A stretch of DNA of 64,000 nt from the NCBI RefSeq assembly GCF_036226885.1, contig NZ_CP109027.1, positions 806,001 to 870,000 on the forward strand, given 5' to 3'. Under the pieces are notes generated by a model. It was given only the letters and a program-made list of their open reading frames with translations, searched no databases and was not told the origin of the DNA. Positions 8,173 to 16,695 of this stretch are shown one piece after another; within the stretch, counting starts at the first letter, position 1, and the number at the start of each line of letters is the position of its first letter. This DNA is from Streptomyces sp. NBC_00663. GTDB lineage: Bacteria > Actinomycetota > Actinomycetes > Streptomycetales > Streptomycetaceae. The position numbers and the translations under genes are program-made.

Positions 8173-9573
8173 ATGGGGCACCATCGCGCGCTGCTCATCG
8201 GCGCCAGCGACTACGAGATGCGCGGCATCCAGCCGCTGCCCTTCATCCCCGGCGACCTCACCCGGCTCGGCGCGGTCCTCACCGGGCACGGGTTCGCCGA
8301 CGTCCAGGTGCTCGCGCGGCGCCCCGGCGGCAAGCAGATCTCCGCGAACTACATCAACGCCCGGGTCATCGGCTTCCTGCGCAGGGTGCGGCCCGGCGAC
8401 ACCGCGTTCATCCTCCTGAGCGGACACGGGGTGCACGCCCGTGGCCAGGACTTTCTGGTGCCGGAGGACATCGACGAGGACGTGCATCCCTTCGAGTCGG
8501 GGTGCGTACCCATCGACTGGCGGCGGCACCTCGACGAGACCCCGGCCGACCATGTGGTGTTCCTCATCGACGCCTGCCGCGAGGGCATCGAACAGGACTC
8601 GATGGGTGTGGCAGGCGTCAGGGAGTGGGGGCGTCAGCAGATCAGCGCGGCCCTGCGCCGGAAGGTGGCCTATCTGTACGGCTGCTCACCGGCCCAGCTG
8701 TCCCTGTTCGTCCGCTCGCACGAACAGGTGCGGGACGGCCGCGACCACGGCACACGCCCGGGGGAATCCTTCAGCATCTTCTCGCGGTCGATCTCCGACG
8801 TGGTGACGGCCCACCCGCACGGGCGGCCACTCGCTCTCGCCGAGTTCCGCGACGCCGTGCAGGACCGCGTCACGGAACTGCACCGCGCCTACGGCAAGAA
8901 GGGCGACCCGCAGCTGTTACGCGTCGTCTCCGACATTCCCACGCACGACTTCTACTTCCTGCCCCGTCCCGGTACCGCTCCGGCCCCGCGGCAGAACCCC
9001 TCGCCCTGGCCGGGCCGCGACACCGCGGCGATGAGCATCGCCGCGATGCCCCACGTGGCGCCCACCCCGTCCGCTCCCGCTTTCGGCCCGCCGCCGACCA
9101 TGCCCTCGCCTCCATCGGGCGAGAGGTGGCGGTTCCGGTGGCCACGAGGCCGGCGCTGGACGCGCCGCAGGAAACTGATCGTGGCCCTGGCCGGGGTGTG
9201 CCTGACGGCGATGGGCGGCGGGCTGTTCGGCTTCTACCAGTGGACGCAGACCCAGTACTACGTGGGCAAGAGCGGCGATCACCTGGCCGTGTACCGGGGC
9301 ATCGACGACACCGTGGCAGGCATCGGCAAGGGAAAGGTCGACCAGGATCATCCGGAGATCGAGCTGAAGTACCTGCCGTCGTACCCCAGGACGCTCGTCG
9401 AGGACACGATCGCGCTCGCCAGCCGCTCTGAGGCACAGGCAAAAGTCAGAGAACTCGCCGTACAGGCCTCCGCGTGCAAGAAGAACGAAGAGAACCAGGC
9501 CGGCGGCAGCAAGGTCACCCTCACCAAGTCCGAGCAGCAGGTCGTCGCGCAGTGCGGGACCGAGACGCCGTAG
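8173..9573 (+). CDS. Membrane-tethered caspase-like (C14) peptidase with PstP-type extracytoplasmic tail
   Basis: The 466-residue protein starts with a caspase/metacaspase domain (about 1-263) that has the dyad H85 in LLSGHGVHA and C135 in LIDACREG. A proline-rich linker (about 264-325) and a basic stretch (WTRRRK) precede one membrane helix (about 334-357). The remaining ~110 residues begin WTQTQYYVGKSGDHLAVYRG, continue through HPEIELKYLPSYPR and QASACKKNEE, and end EQQVVAQCG. This closely matches, from memory, the extracytoplasmic tail of the Streptomyces Ser/Thr phosphatase PstP. The topology puts the peptidase in the cytosol and the tail outside. It probably responds to an envelope signal; the protein substrate is unknown. 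Confidence 0.85.
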   Translation: MGHHRALLIGASDYEMRGIQPLPFIPGDLTRLGAVLTGHGFADVQVLARRPGGKQISANYINARVIGFLRRVRPGDTAFILLSGHGVHARGQDFLVPEDIDEDVHPFESGCVPIDWRRHLDETPADHVVFLIDACREGIEQDSMGVAGVREWGRQQISAALRRKVAYLYGCSPAQLSLFVRSHEQVRDGRDHGTRPGESFSIFSRSISDVVTAHPHGRPLALAEFRDAVQDRVTELHRAYGKKGDPQLLRVVSDIPTHDFYFLPRPGTAPAPRQNPSPWPGRDTAAMSIAAMPHVAPTPSAPAFGPPPTMPSPPSGERWRFRWPRGRRWTRRRKLIVALAGVCLTAMGGGLFGFYQWTQTQYYVGKSGDHLAVYRGIDDTVAGIGKGKVDQDHPEIELKYLPSYPRTLVEDTIALASRSEAQAKVRELAVQASACKKNEENQAGGSKVTLTKSEQQVVAQCGTETP

Positions 9574-9608
9574 CCGCCGCGAAGCTCACACAGGCGCACA
9601 GTGGAGAC

Positions 9609-10034
9609 ATGAACGCAGACGACGAGAACATTCTGGCCCGGGGTCGCGTGGCGACGAGGCTGCCTGCGCAGGACCTTGAGCGGGCGCGGCGTTTCTACTC
9701 CGAGGTGCTGGGTCTCGAGCCGGTCGACGAGCGGCCCGGTGGGCTGCTGTACCGGTGTGGTGGGACAGAGTTCGCCCTGTTCAGGTCGTCGGGGGCCGCC
9801 TCGGGCACCTTTACGCAGATGGGCTGGGAGGTCGACGACCTCGACGGTGTCGTGGCGCGGCTCCGGCAGCGTGGGGTGACGTTCGAAGAGGTCGACGTGC
9901 CGGGGCTCCGGACGAAGGACGGGATCGCCGACGTCGACGGGAACTATCCGAGCAAGGGGGCGCGTGGGGAACGCGCCGCCTGGTTCCGGGACAGCGAGGG
10001 CAATCTGCTGGGCATCGGGGAACCGGTGGTCTGA
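9609..10034 (+). CDS. VOC (glyoxalase/bleomycin-resistance) superfamily protein
   Basis: The 141-residue single-domain VOC protein has the paired beta-alpha-beta-beta-beta modules visible as RLPAQDLERARRFYSEVLGL and a C-terminal FRDSEGNLLGIGE, whose glutamate is a usual metal ligand. The ATG at 9609 (MNADDEN) is preferred because similarity begins there; GGAGAC lies just upstream. It begins 35 bases after the caspase-like gene. VOC members include glyoxalases, dioxygenases and antibiotic-binding proteins, so the activity cannot be fixed. It is convergent with the RmlD-like gene, 31 bases away. Confidence 0.85.
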   Translation: MNADDENILARGRVATRLPAQDLERARRFYSEVLGLEPVDERPGGLLYRCGGTEFALFRSSGAASGTFTQMGWEVDDLDGVVARLRQRGVTFEEVDVPGLRTKDGIADVDGNYPSKGARGERAAWFRDSEGNLLGIGEPVV

Positions 10035-10065
10035 GAGGCGGCACTCCGCCGAGGGCGGCTCCGCG

Positions 10066-10893
10066 TCACGCTCCGCGCCGCAGGAATTCGCGGGCCCCGC
10101 GCAGCCTCGTCCGCAGGGTGCGCTGCGTCCGTCCGCTGTCCAGGCGGACGTCCAGCGCGCCCGGCGTGTGCAGGTCGGCGTGTCGTCCGGCGGGCAGCCT
10201 CGCCGCGTCCAGTCCGTCGCGGGCGGCGATCAGAATGCCGAGCTCGTGGCGGCTGACCCCGTCGGGTCCGCCGAGGTGGCACACGCCCTTGTTGTCGGTG
10301 GCGGCCAGCTCCAGGAGCGCGGCGGCGAGGTCGGCGACATGGACGGGGCAACGGATGACATCGGTGAACAGCACGCCCTCGCGCCGCCCCTCGGCCAGCT
10401 CGTGGACGAAGTCCTCGTGGTCCGAGTCTCCGTCGCCGACGATCAGTGAGGTGCGGGCGATGACGGCGTCGGGGGCGAGCAGCCGGATCGCCGTCTCGGC
10501 GGCGGCCTTCGCGGCGCCGTACGGCGTGACCGGATCCGGTGTGGCGGACTCGTCGTAGGGGACGGCGGAGCCGGAGAAGACGGCGTCGCTCGACACGTGC
10601 ACCAACCGGCACGCACGCGCGCTCGCCGTCCGCGCCAATCGGGCCGCCCCGTCGGCCGTCGTGGCCCAGTCACCCTTGCGGTAGGCCGCGTTGACGACGA
10701 CATCGGGCCCCGCCTCGTCAAGCGTCGCATCGATCTCGTCCGCCCGCCGCAGGTCCAGCGGCAGCCAGCGCACTCCGGCCAGGTCACCCGCGTGGGTCGC
10801 GAAGGTCGCCGTCACGGTGTGCCCGGCGGTCGTAGCCTGTCGAGCCAGCTCGCGGCCCAGGAAGCCGCTGCCGCCGACGATCAGGATCTTCAT
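10066..10893 (-). CDS. RmlD-like sugar-nucleotide/NAD(P)-binding reductase (SDR)
   Basis: The 275-residue extended short-chain dehydrogenase has the dinucleotide motif GGSGFLGREL at the N-terminus, a serine in VHVSSDAVFSG and the catalytic YxxxK in TPYGAAKAAAE. It resembles dTDP-4-dehydrorhamnose reductase (RmlD), but no rhamnose or cell-wall sugar genes are near. An SDR acting on a small sugar or other carbonyl compound is equally possible. The ATG at 10893 begins the Rossmann fold directly. It is divergent from the next gene, with 48 bases between. Confidence 0.8.
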   Translation of the reverse strand: MKILIVGGSGFLGRELARQATTAGHTVTATFATHAGDLAGVRWLPLDLRRADEIDATLDEAGPDVVVNAAYRKGDWATTADGAARLARTASARACRLVHVSSDAVFSGSAVPYDESATPDPVTPYGAAKAAAETAIRLLAPDAVIARTSLIVGDGDSDHEDFVHELAEGRREGVLFTDVIRCPVHVADLAAALLELAATDNKGVCHLGGPDGVSRHELGILIAARDGLDAARLPAGRHADLHTPGALDVRLDSGRTQRTLRTRLRGAREFLRRGA

Positions 10894-10941
10894 GATCGGC
10901 CACGCTAGGGCCCGGCCCTGCCTGTGCGAAAGGATGCGGCC

Positions 10942-11907
10942 ATGCCGACCCACGTCTACCGCGTCACCAAGTACGACCCCGCCGACCGCGACGAACACGG
11001 CCACTACCACGGCCCCGAGGACGTCGTCAGCGACCACGGCGAGGTCGAGGCGGCGTATCTCCAGGCGGTGGCCGCGTTCGCCGCGGACACCGGCGTCGAT
11101 CATCTGGTCGTGCGCGAGCCGGGGATTCCCTCGCTCGCCCACTTCGGTGTGGAGCCCGCGAGGGAGGACTTCGGCCTGGACGGGCTCTTCCCGTCGGGTC
11201 GGGACGGCTTCCATGACGGGGCGCGGGTGCCGCTCGACGTCGCGCTCGGGCTGGTGCGGGTGATGCTGCGGGACGGCGGCGCCTGGTGCCGGCTGGAGGT
11301 GGAGGACACGTTCGCGGTCCACGTGGGGTGGGACCAGTACCTCTACATCAGCTCCGACCGGGCCTGTGCGGAGGCGCTGGCCCGCACGCGTGCGCTCGGG
11401 CTGTTCCCGGAACGCCTGGCCGCCTCCCCGTACGCCTTCGGGGCCGGAGAGGAAGCGGACGAGCCGGGCGTCCAGCGCCCCGCGGACGACGCCTTCTGGG
11501 CAGACCTGCGTGCGGCGGTCGCCGCCGGGCGTGCGGGGATCCTGGAAGAGATGTATCTGGAAGGCGCCTCGCGGTGGCATCACCTCACCGATGACACCGT
11601 CGGGCCGGTCCGCGCGGGGCTGGCGCCCCGGGCCCGGCTGGCTGTCTGGCCACCGCTGTCGGCCGACGTCGACGCCGTCCTGGGCGCCCTCCCCGCCGAC
11701 GGCCTCGTCGAAGGGGTGTGGCAGGGCGCCGACGGACTTGTCCACAGCGCCATCGCCGACGAGGAGGCGTTCCCGGAACTGACCGCCCGGATGTCCGGTG
11801 CCCGCGCCGCCGCGTTCCTTTCCGTGTACGCGGACGAACGTGTGCCTTTGTGCACGGCGGTCATGCCGGACCGGGACGGCGTCCTACGGGCTCGTTGGCG
11901 GACCTGA
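10942..11907 (+). CDS. Conserved hypothetical protein, 321 aa
   Basis: The ATG at 10942 follows GAAAGG by about eight bases. The soluble acidic product has no signal peptide or membrane segment. It begins HVYRVTKYDPADRDEHGHYH and has a second half starting near residue 180 (DDAFWADLRAAVAAGRAGIL). I recall similar Streptomyces proteins carrying the loose label RNA-binding protein, but I see no RNA-binding motif and assign no function. It is transcribed divergently from the RmlD-like gene. Confidence 0.75.
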   Translation: MPTHVYRVTKYDPADRDEHGHYHGPEDVVSDHGEVEAAYLQAVAAFAADTGVDHLVVREPGIPSLAHFGVEPAREDFGLDGLFPSGRDGFHDGARVPLDVALGLVRVMLRDGGAWCRLEVEDTFAVHVGWDQYLYISSDRACAEALARTRALGLFPERLAASPYAFGAGEEADEPGVQRPADDAFWADLRAAVAAGRAGILEEMYLEGASRWHHLTDDTVGPVRAGLAPRARLAVWPPLSADVDAVLGALPADGLVEGVWQGADGLVHSAIADEEAFPELTARMSGARAAAFLSVYADERVPLCTAVMPDRDGVLRARWRT

Positions 11908-12016
11908 CCGTGCGCGCGTGAGCGGTCATGAAGTCGTTCATGGCTCAATTTCATCGCCCCGTGGCCGAAGTGAACACGTGGTGCTCCAGAGTTCGCTTGT
12001 TACCGCCGGTAAATCC

Positions 12017-12046
12017 TTGCTTTACGCGGTCCTTACGGCGTAGACC
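12017..12046 (+). promoter_or_regulatory. Candidate promoter of the MHYT gene
   Basis: TTGCTT (12017-12022) and TAGACC (12041-12046) are separated by 18 bases and end 40 bases before the ATG at 12087. A small palindrome, TTACCGCCGGTAA (12000-12012), lies just upstream and might be an operator. Support is sequence match only. Confidence 0.35.
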
Positions 12047-12086
12047 TTGCCCCAGCATTCACGGTGGCTCTGGGGGGAGTTGGCGT

Positions 12087-12998
12087 ATGGAAGGCACCGT
12101 CGACGGATTTCGCTACGGCGTGGTGACGCCGGTCGCGGCATATGTGATGGCGTGTCTGGGTGGGGCCTTAGGGCTGCGCTGCATAGTGCGGTCGCTGCTC
12201 AACGCCCAGTCGTGGAAGGCCGGTTGGCTGGCGCTCGGTGCCGCGTCGATCGGGTGCGGCATCTGGACGATGCACTTCATCGCGATGATCGGCTTCCAGG
12301 TCGAGGAGACCCGGATCCGCTACGACGCGGGGCTCACCCTGCTCAGCCTCGCCGTGTCGATCGTCGTGGTCGGCATCGGCGTGTTCATCGTCGGCTATCG
12401 CGGCGCCGGCACGGCCAACCTCTCCCTGGCCGGGATCGTCACCGGGCTCGGCGTCGCGGCCATGCACTACCTGGGCATGTACGCCATGCGTCTCAACGGC
12501 GCGCTCGACTATGACGCGTTGGCCGTCGCCCTCTCGGTCGTGATCGCGATCGTCGCCGCCACCGCGGCCCTCTGGGCGGCCGTCACCATCCGGGGCTTCA
12601 TGACGAGCCTCGGCGCCAGTCTCGTCATGGGCGTGGCCGTCTCCGGCATGCACTACACCGCGATGGCCGCCGTCAGCGTCCATGTGCACGGCACGACCGG
12701 CGGCTCCTGGGCCGGTGACTCGGCGTCCTCGCTGCTGCTGCCGATGCTGCTGGGGCCGGTCATCTTCCTCGTCCTGGCCGGAGTTGTCGTCATGTTCGAC
12801 CCGCTGTTGGTGCTGGGCGACAGCCAGTGGAGCCGCCCCGTGTCCCGCCGGGAGCCGGCCGCGCGCCGGCCGGCGACCACATGGTCCGCCGAAGAGCCGC
12901 CCGCACCGACCCACGGCTCGCTCTTCGAGACCCCCGCGAGCCCCGCACGGGCACGACAGCACCCCTACGACACCCCGCAGCGCGCCGGCGAATGGTGA
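12087..12998 (+). CDS. MHYT-domain integral membrane protein
   Basis: The ATG at 12087 follows GGGGGGAG. The 303-residue product has about seven membrane helices in the first 245 residues and three copies of the MHYT-type motif: WTMHFIAMI, AAMHYLGMYAM and SGMHYTAMAAV. MHYT domains are proposed to bind copper and sense oxygen, CO or NO in the membrane. The last ~60 residues are charged and proline-rich, probably disordered and cytoplasmic. Unlike many bacterial MHYT proteins, it has no GGDEF, EAL or kinase output domain. Stand-alone MHYT proteins are known in actinomycetes; signalling would need a partner. Confidence 0.9.
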   Translation: MEGTVDGFRYGVVTPVAAYVMACLGGALGLRCIVRSLLNAQSWKAGWLALGAASIGCGIWTMHFIAMIGFQVEETRIRYDAGLTLLSLAVSIVVVGIGVFIVGYRGAGTANLSLAGIVTGLGVAAMHYLGMYAMRLNGALDYDALAVALSVVIAIVAATAALWAAVTIRGFMTSLGASLVMGVAVSGMHYTAMAAVSVHVHGTTGGSWAGDSASSLLLPMLLGPVIFLVLAGVVVMFDPLLVLGDSQWSRPVSRREPAARRPATTWSAEEPPAPTHGSLFETPASPARARQHPYDTPQRAGEW

Positions 12999-13092
12999 CG
13001 ACGCCCCCAACGCCCCGCGCCACCCGGCCCGTTCACGGGTACCGAGGATCCCCGCCGATCGGCCTCCTATAGATCATTGTTACGGTGCACCG

Positions 13093-14595
13093 GTGTCTGA
13101 CTCTTCACGCGATACCGCCGAGGGCGCCGGCTGGGGTGCAGCCGAGCGCGGCGACTTCGAGCGCCTGATGCCGTCCGAGGTCGAGAAGATCTCGTGGCTC
13201 GACCCGAGGATGCTGTGGGCGGCCCGCAACGGCGTACTGGCCTCCTGGTTCGGTGACCCGACGGGCCGCACCCGCAGCCGCTGGGTCGCCCAGCGGGCCG
13301 AGGCGGGCGCACCGGCGGACAAGGTGATCCGACGGGACGACCCGGACCGCTTCTCCTTCATGGTCATCGGCGACACCGGCGAGGGAGATGCGTCCCAATA
13401 TGCCGTCGTGCCAGGGTTTTTGAAGGTCAGTCAGGACACCCGTTTCACCGTCCTCGCCAGTGACGTCATCTACCCGGTCGGCAGCGCCGACGACTACGGC
13501 ACCAAGTTCTTCCGCCCGTACCAGGACTATCGCGCCCCGATCTACGCGATACCCGGAAACCACGACTGGTACGAGGACCTCGGCGGGTTCATGCGCGTCT
13601 TCTGCGACGACGCCCCGCCGCTGACCCCCGAACCCGCCTCGCGCCCGCTCAGCCGCGCCTGGCTGCGCTCCCTGCTCTGGCACCGCCCGCGCCGCAGTGA
13701 CGGTCAACGACTCGACGCGGTACGGCAGTTGCGGTCCGACCCGGCCCAACAGGGCGTCCAGCCGGGCCCGTACTGGGCGATCGACGCCGGACCGGTACGG
13801 ATCATAGGCATCGACACCGGCCTGCTCGGGACCCTGGACGCCGAGCAGGGCGCCTGGCTGCGCGAGGTCTCCCAGGGACCGCGCCCGAAGATCCTGGTCA
13901 CCGGCTCGCCCCTGTACGTGGACGGCGAGCACCACCCCTGCCCCATCGACGGTGGCGGCACGGTCGACGACATCGTCCGCGACCCGGCGCACCACTACGT
14001 CGCGGCGATCGGCGGCGACATCCACAACTACCAGCGCTATCCCGTCGATGTGGACGGCCGCACCATCCAGTACGTGGTCTCGGGCGGCGGCGGTGCCTTC
14101 ATGCACGCCACCCACACCATCCCGCGGGTCGACATCGCGAACGTCACCGAGGACACCTTCCGCTGCTACCCCCTGCGCGGCGACTCCCTGGCCTTCTACA
14201 GCAGGCTCTACGGCCGTCGGCTACGGCTGCGCCGCTTCTTCACCCTCAGCGAGGCGGAGGCGACGGCGGTCGTCGCCGAGCGGTTGCAGATCCGGCCGGG
14301 CCGCTCGCACGACCCCGACGCCCGTATCACCCGGCGCACCCGCCTGGTCGCCGGGTTGCTGGGGACGGGCCGCCGCCCCGACCAGGCCAAGCGGTTCCGG
14401 CTCCCCGTGCGCAAGATCTACACGCAGCTCTTCTCGCCCAGTTCGGCCACCTACAGCCCGCCGTTCTTCAAGTGCTTCCTGCGCCTGGACGTCACCCCGG
14501 AGTCGGTACGGCTGCGCTGCCACGCCGCGACCGGCAACCGCGCCCAGGAGGTCGACCCGCCCGTCGAGGACGAGGTCACCATCGCCCTGACCTGA
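13093..14595 (+). CDS. Metallophosphoesterase (calcineurin-like)
   Basis: The 500-residue cytoplasmic protein has the calcineurin-type metal-binding motifs GDTGEGD (about residue 93), LASDVIYPVGSADDYG, GNHDWYED (about 155) and GGDIHNYQRY (about 306), in the expected order for a dinuclear metal phosphoesterase. The GTG at 13093 (VSDSSRDT) is chosen as the in-frame start directly after a short A/T-rich stretch. A 150-residue C-terminal extension after the catalytic domain is basic and of unknown role. No signal peptide is visible. The substrate (phosphoprotein, nucleotide or phospholipid) cannot be told from sequence. Confidence 0.85.
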   Translation: MSDSSRDTAEGAGWGAAERGDFERLMPSEVEKISWLDPRMLWAARNGVLASWFGDPTGRTRSRWVAQRAEAGAPADKVIRRDDPDRFSFMVIGDTGEGDASQYAVVPGFLKVSQDTRFTVLASDVIYPVGSADDYGTKFFRPYQDYRAPIYAIPGNHDWYEDLGGFMRVFCDDAPPLTPEPASRPLSRAWLRSLLWHRPRRSDGQRLDAVRQLRSDPAQQGVQPGPYWAIDAGPVRIIGIDTGLLGTLDAEQGAWLREVSQGPRPKILVTGSPLYVDGEHHPCPIDGGGTVDDIVRDPAHHYVAAIGGDIHNYQRYPVDVDGRTIQYVVSGGGGAFMHATHTIPRVDIANVTEDTFRCYPLRGDSLAFYSRLYGRRLRLRRFFTLSEAEATAVVAERLQIRPGRSHDPDARITRRTRLVAGLLGTGRRPDQAKRFRLPVRKIYTQLFSPSSATYSPPFFKCFLRLDVTPESVRLRCHAATGNRAQEVDPPVEDEVTIALT

Positions 14596-14666
14596 CGGGA
14601 ACATCGTGGAACGCGACCGGGTTGGCACTGCCGTACGACGTTGATCCATGACCCGTGGAGGGGCCC

Positions 14667-15695
14667 GTGTCACCCACCTCTCGTCCTCTGCGCAAGCTCG
14701 GCTTCCTCACCATCGGGCTCTTCGACGAGACGGACCCCCGCCGCGGGCACGAGTCCACGCTGGAGATCATCGAGCTGGGCGAGCGGCTCGGGTTCGACAG
14801 TGCCTGGCTGCGCCACCGGCACCTCCAGTACGGCATCTCGTCCCCGGTCGCCGTCATGGCGGCCGCCTCGCAGCGCACCCGCCGCATCGAGCTGGGCACC
14901 GCGGTCATCCCGCTCGGCTGGGAGAACCCGCTGCGGCTGGCGGAGGACCTGGCGACCGTCGACCTGCTGTCCGGGGGCCGGGTCAACCCGGGGGTGAGCG
15001 TGGGCCCGCCGATGCACTACGACCAGGTCAAGGAGGCCCTCTACCCGGACACGGCGGACGCCGAGGACTTCTCCTACGAGCGGGTGCGGCGGCTGCTGGA
15101 CTTCGTGCGCGGCAAGCCGGCGACCGACTTCAGCGGGGTCGAGGGCTTCGAGGTGTTCTCTGATCGAGTCCAGCCGCAGTCCCCCGGGCTCGGCAACCGC
15201 CTCTGGTACGGCGGCGGCAGCCTCGGCTCGGCGCGGTGGGCCGGCGAACACGGCATGAACTTCCTCACCAGCAGCGTCGTCAAGGCCGAACATCCCGAGG
15301 AGACAACGGACTTCGCCGAGATCCAGCTGTCCCACATCCGCGCCTTCCGCGCCGCCCACCCCGACGGCGAGGCCGCCCGGGTCTCCCAGGGACTCGTCGT
15401 CATCCCGACCGACTCGGCCTCGCCCGAACAGCGGGCGAAGTACGAGGAGTACGCCGCCAAGCGCACCCCCCGCACCACGTCACCGCAGGGCCCGGCCCGG
15501 CTGATGTTCGCGCCGGACATCGTCGGCACGTCCGAGGAGATCGCCGAACGCCTGCACGCGCACGCCGCGTTCCGTGAGGTCGACGAGGTCGCGTTCGCGC
15601 TGCCGTTCACCTTCGGGCACGAGGACTACGTCCAGATCCTCACGGACATGGCGACGAGGCTCGGGCCCGCGCTGGGGTGGCAGCCCGCGGGCTGA
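14667..15695 (+). CDS. LLM-class flavin-dependent oxidoreductase
   Basis: The 342-residue luciferase-like monooxygenase (TIM-barrel) uses FMNH2 or F420 as family cofactor. Family features include the early strand LGFLTIGLFDE, TRRIELGTAVIPLGWENPLRLAEDLATVDLLSGGR and the C-terminal IVGTSEEIAERL. The GTG at 14667 is preferred because GGAGGGG lies just upstream; an earlier GTG at 14655 contains that site. Substrates of this class range from alkanes and sulfonates to siderophores. The gene is convergent with the TauD-like gene, two bases away. Confidence 0.88.
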   Translation: MSPTSRPLRKLGFLTIGLFDETDPRRGHESTLEIIELGERLGFDSAWLRHRHLQYGISSPVAVMAAASQRTRRIELGTAVIPLGWENPLRLAEDLATVDLLSGGRVNPGVSVGPPMHYDQVKEALYPDTADAEDFSYERVRRLLDFVRGKPATDFSGVEGFEVFSDRVQPQSPGLGNRLWYGGGSLGSARWAGEHGMNFLTSSVVKAEHPEETTDFAEIQLSHIRAFRAAHPDGEAARVSQGLVVIPTDSASPEQRAKYEEYAAKRTPRTTSPQGPARLMFAPDIVGTSEEIAERLHAHAAFREVDEVAFALPFTFGHEDYVQILTDMATRLGPALGWQPAG

Positions 15696-15697
15696 GG

Positions 15698-16675
15698 TCA
15701 CCAGCGGCCGGGGGCGGTCCCGACGACCGGCTGGGACGGCTCGCCGTCGACGCCCACGGGGACCTCGCCGGTCAGCATCACCCGGTGCATGACGCGGGGG
15801 AAGTCCAGGTGCGTGTTGTCGCTGGGGGCGAGGTGGATCGTGGCCCGGTTGTCCCAGAACGCCACGCTGCCCGGCTCCCAGCGGAAGCGGACCGTGTACT
15901 CGGGCCGTACCGCCTGCTCCAGCAGCATGTCCAGCAGGGCCCGGCTCTCCGCCCGGGAGACGTCGGCGATCTGCTCGACGTAGTACCCGTTGACGTACAG
16001 GATCCGCTCCCCCGTCTCCGGATGCACCCGGACCAGCGGATGCAGCGTGGCGACCTGGTGGTCCAGGAGGTGGCGGACGTAGGAGTCGTCGCCGGGGCGG
16101 GGCTGGTAGCCGACACCGAGCCGGTGCTCGGCGCGCAGGCCGTCCACGAACTCCCGTACGGGGGTGGAGAGTCCGGCGTACGCGGCCGCCAGGTTGGACC
16201 AGGTGGTGTCGCCGCCGTAGGGCGGGACGGTTTCGGCGCGCAGGATCGTCGCGGCGGGCGGGTCGACGCGGGCGCCGTGGTCGCAGTGCCAGCCGCGCAG
16301 CAGGGTGTGGCGGCGGCGCTGGAGCCACTCGTCGTGCTCCATGCCGAACTTCCCGCCCAGTTCGAGCCGGTCGGCGGTCGTCTCGACCTCGGGGAAGTCG
16401 GGCGGCGAGGCGCTGCCCCGCTTCCGCAGGACCACCGGTTCGCCGAACCGGCGCGCGAACGCCACATGCCCGGCGTGATCGAGCTTCTGATCCCGGAAGA
16501 ACACCACTTTCCACCGCAGTACGGCCGCACGGATCGCGGCGACCACGGTGTCGTCGATGTCTCCGGCCAGGTCGACGCCCGTGATCTCCGCCCCGATGTG
16601 CCCGGCGACCGGTTTCACCTCGATCCCGGACACGCCTTCCGCCGCCGTCGCGTCCCTGTCCGCATTCGTCGTCAT
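15698..16675 (-). CDS. TauD/TfdA-family Fe(II)/2-oxoglutarate dioxygenase
   Basis: The 325-residue product begins with the typical IEVKPVAGHIGAEITGVDL. It carries the iron-binding HxD (WHCDHG) and a distal histidine in NRATIHLAP, with the 2-oxoglutarate-binding arginine near RVMHRVML. Family members hydroxylate taurine, alkyl sulfonates, 2,4-D or amino-acid derivatives; substrate not determined. The ATG at 16675 follows the P-loop kinase gene by 20 bases on the same strand, and that gene follows the secreted GH32 by 20 bases, so a three-gene transcript is possible. It faces the LLM gene tail to tail. Confidence 0.88.
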   Translation of the reverse strand: MTTNADRDATAAEGVSGIEVKPVAGHIGAEITGVDLAGDIDDTVVAAIRAAVLRWKVVFFRDQKLDHAGHVAFARRFGEPVVLRKRGSASPPDFPEVETTADRLELGGKFGMEHDEWLQRRRHTLLRGWHCDHGARVDPPAATILRAETVPPYGGDTTWSNLAAAYAGLSTPVREFVDGLRAEHRLGVGYQPRPGDDSYVRHLLDHQVATLHPLVRVHPETGERILYVNGYYVEQIADVSRAESRALLDMLLEQAVRPEYTVRFRWEPGSVAFWDNRATIHLAPSDNTHLDFPRVMHRVMLTGEVPVGVDGEPSQPVVGTAPGRW

Positions 16676-16695
16676 GACGAAGATCGTGTCAGCGA

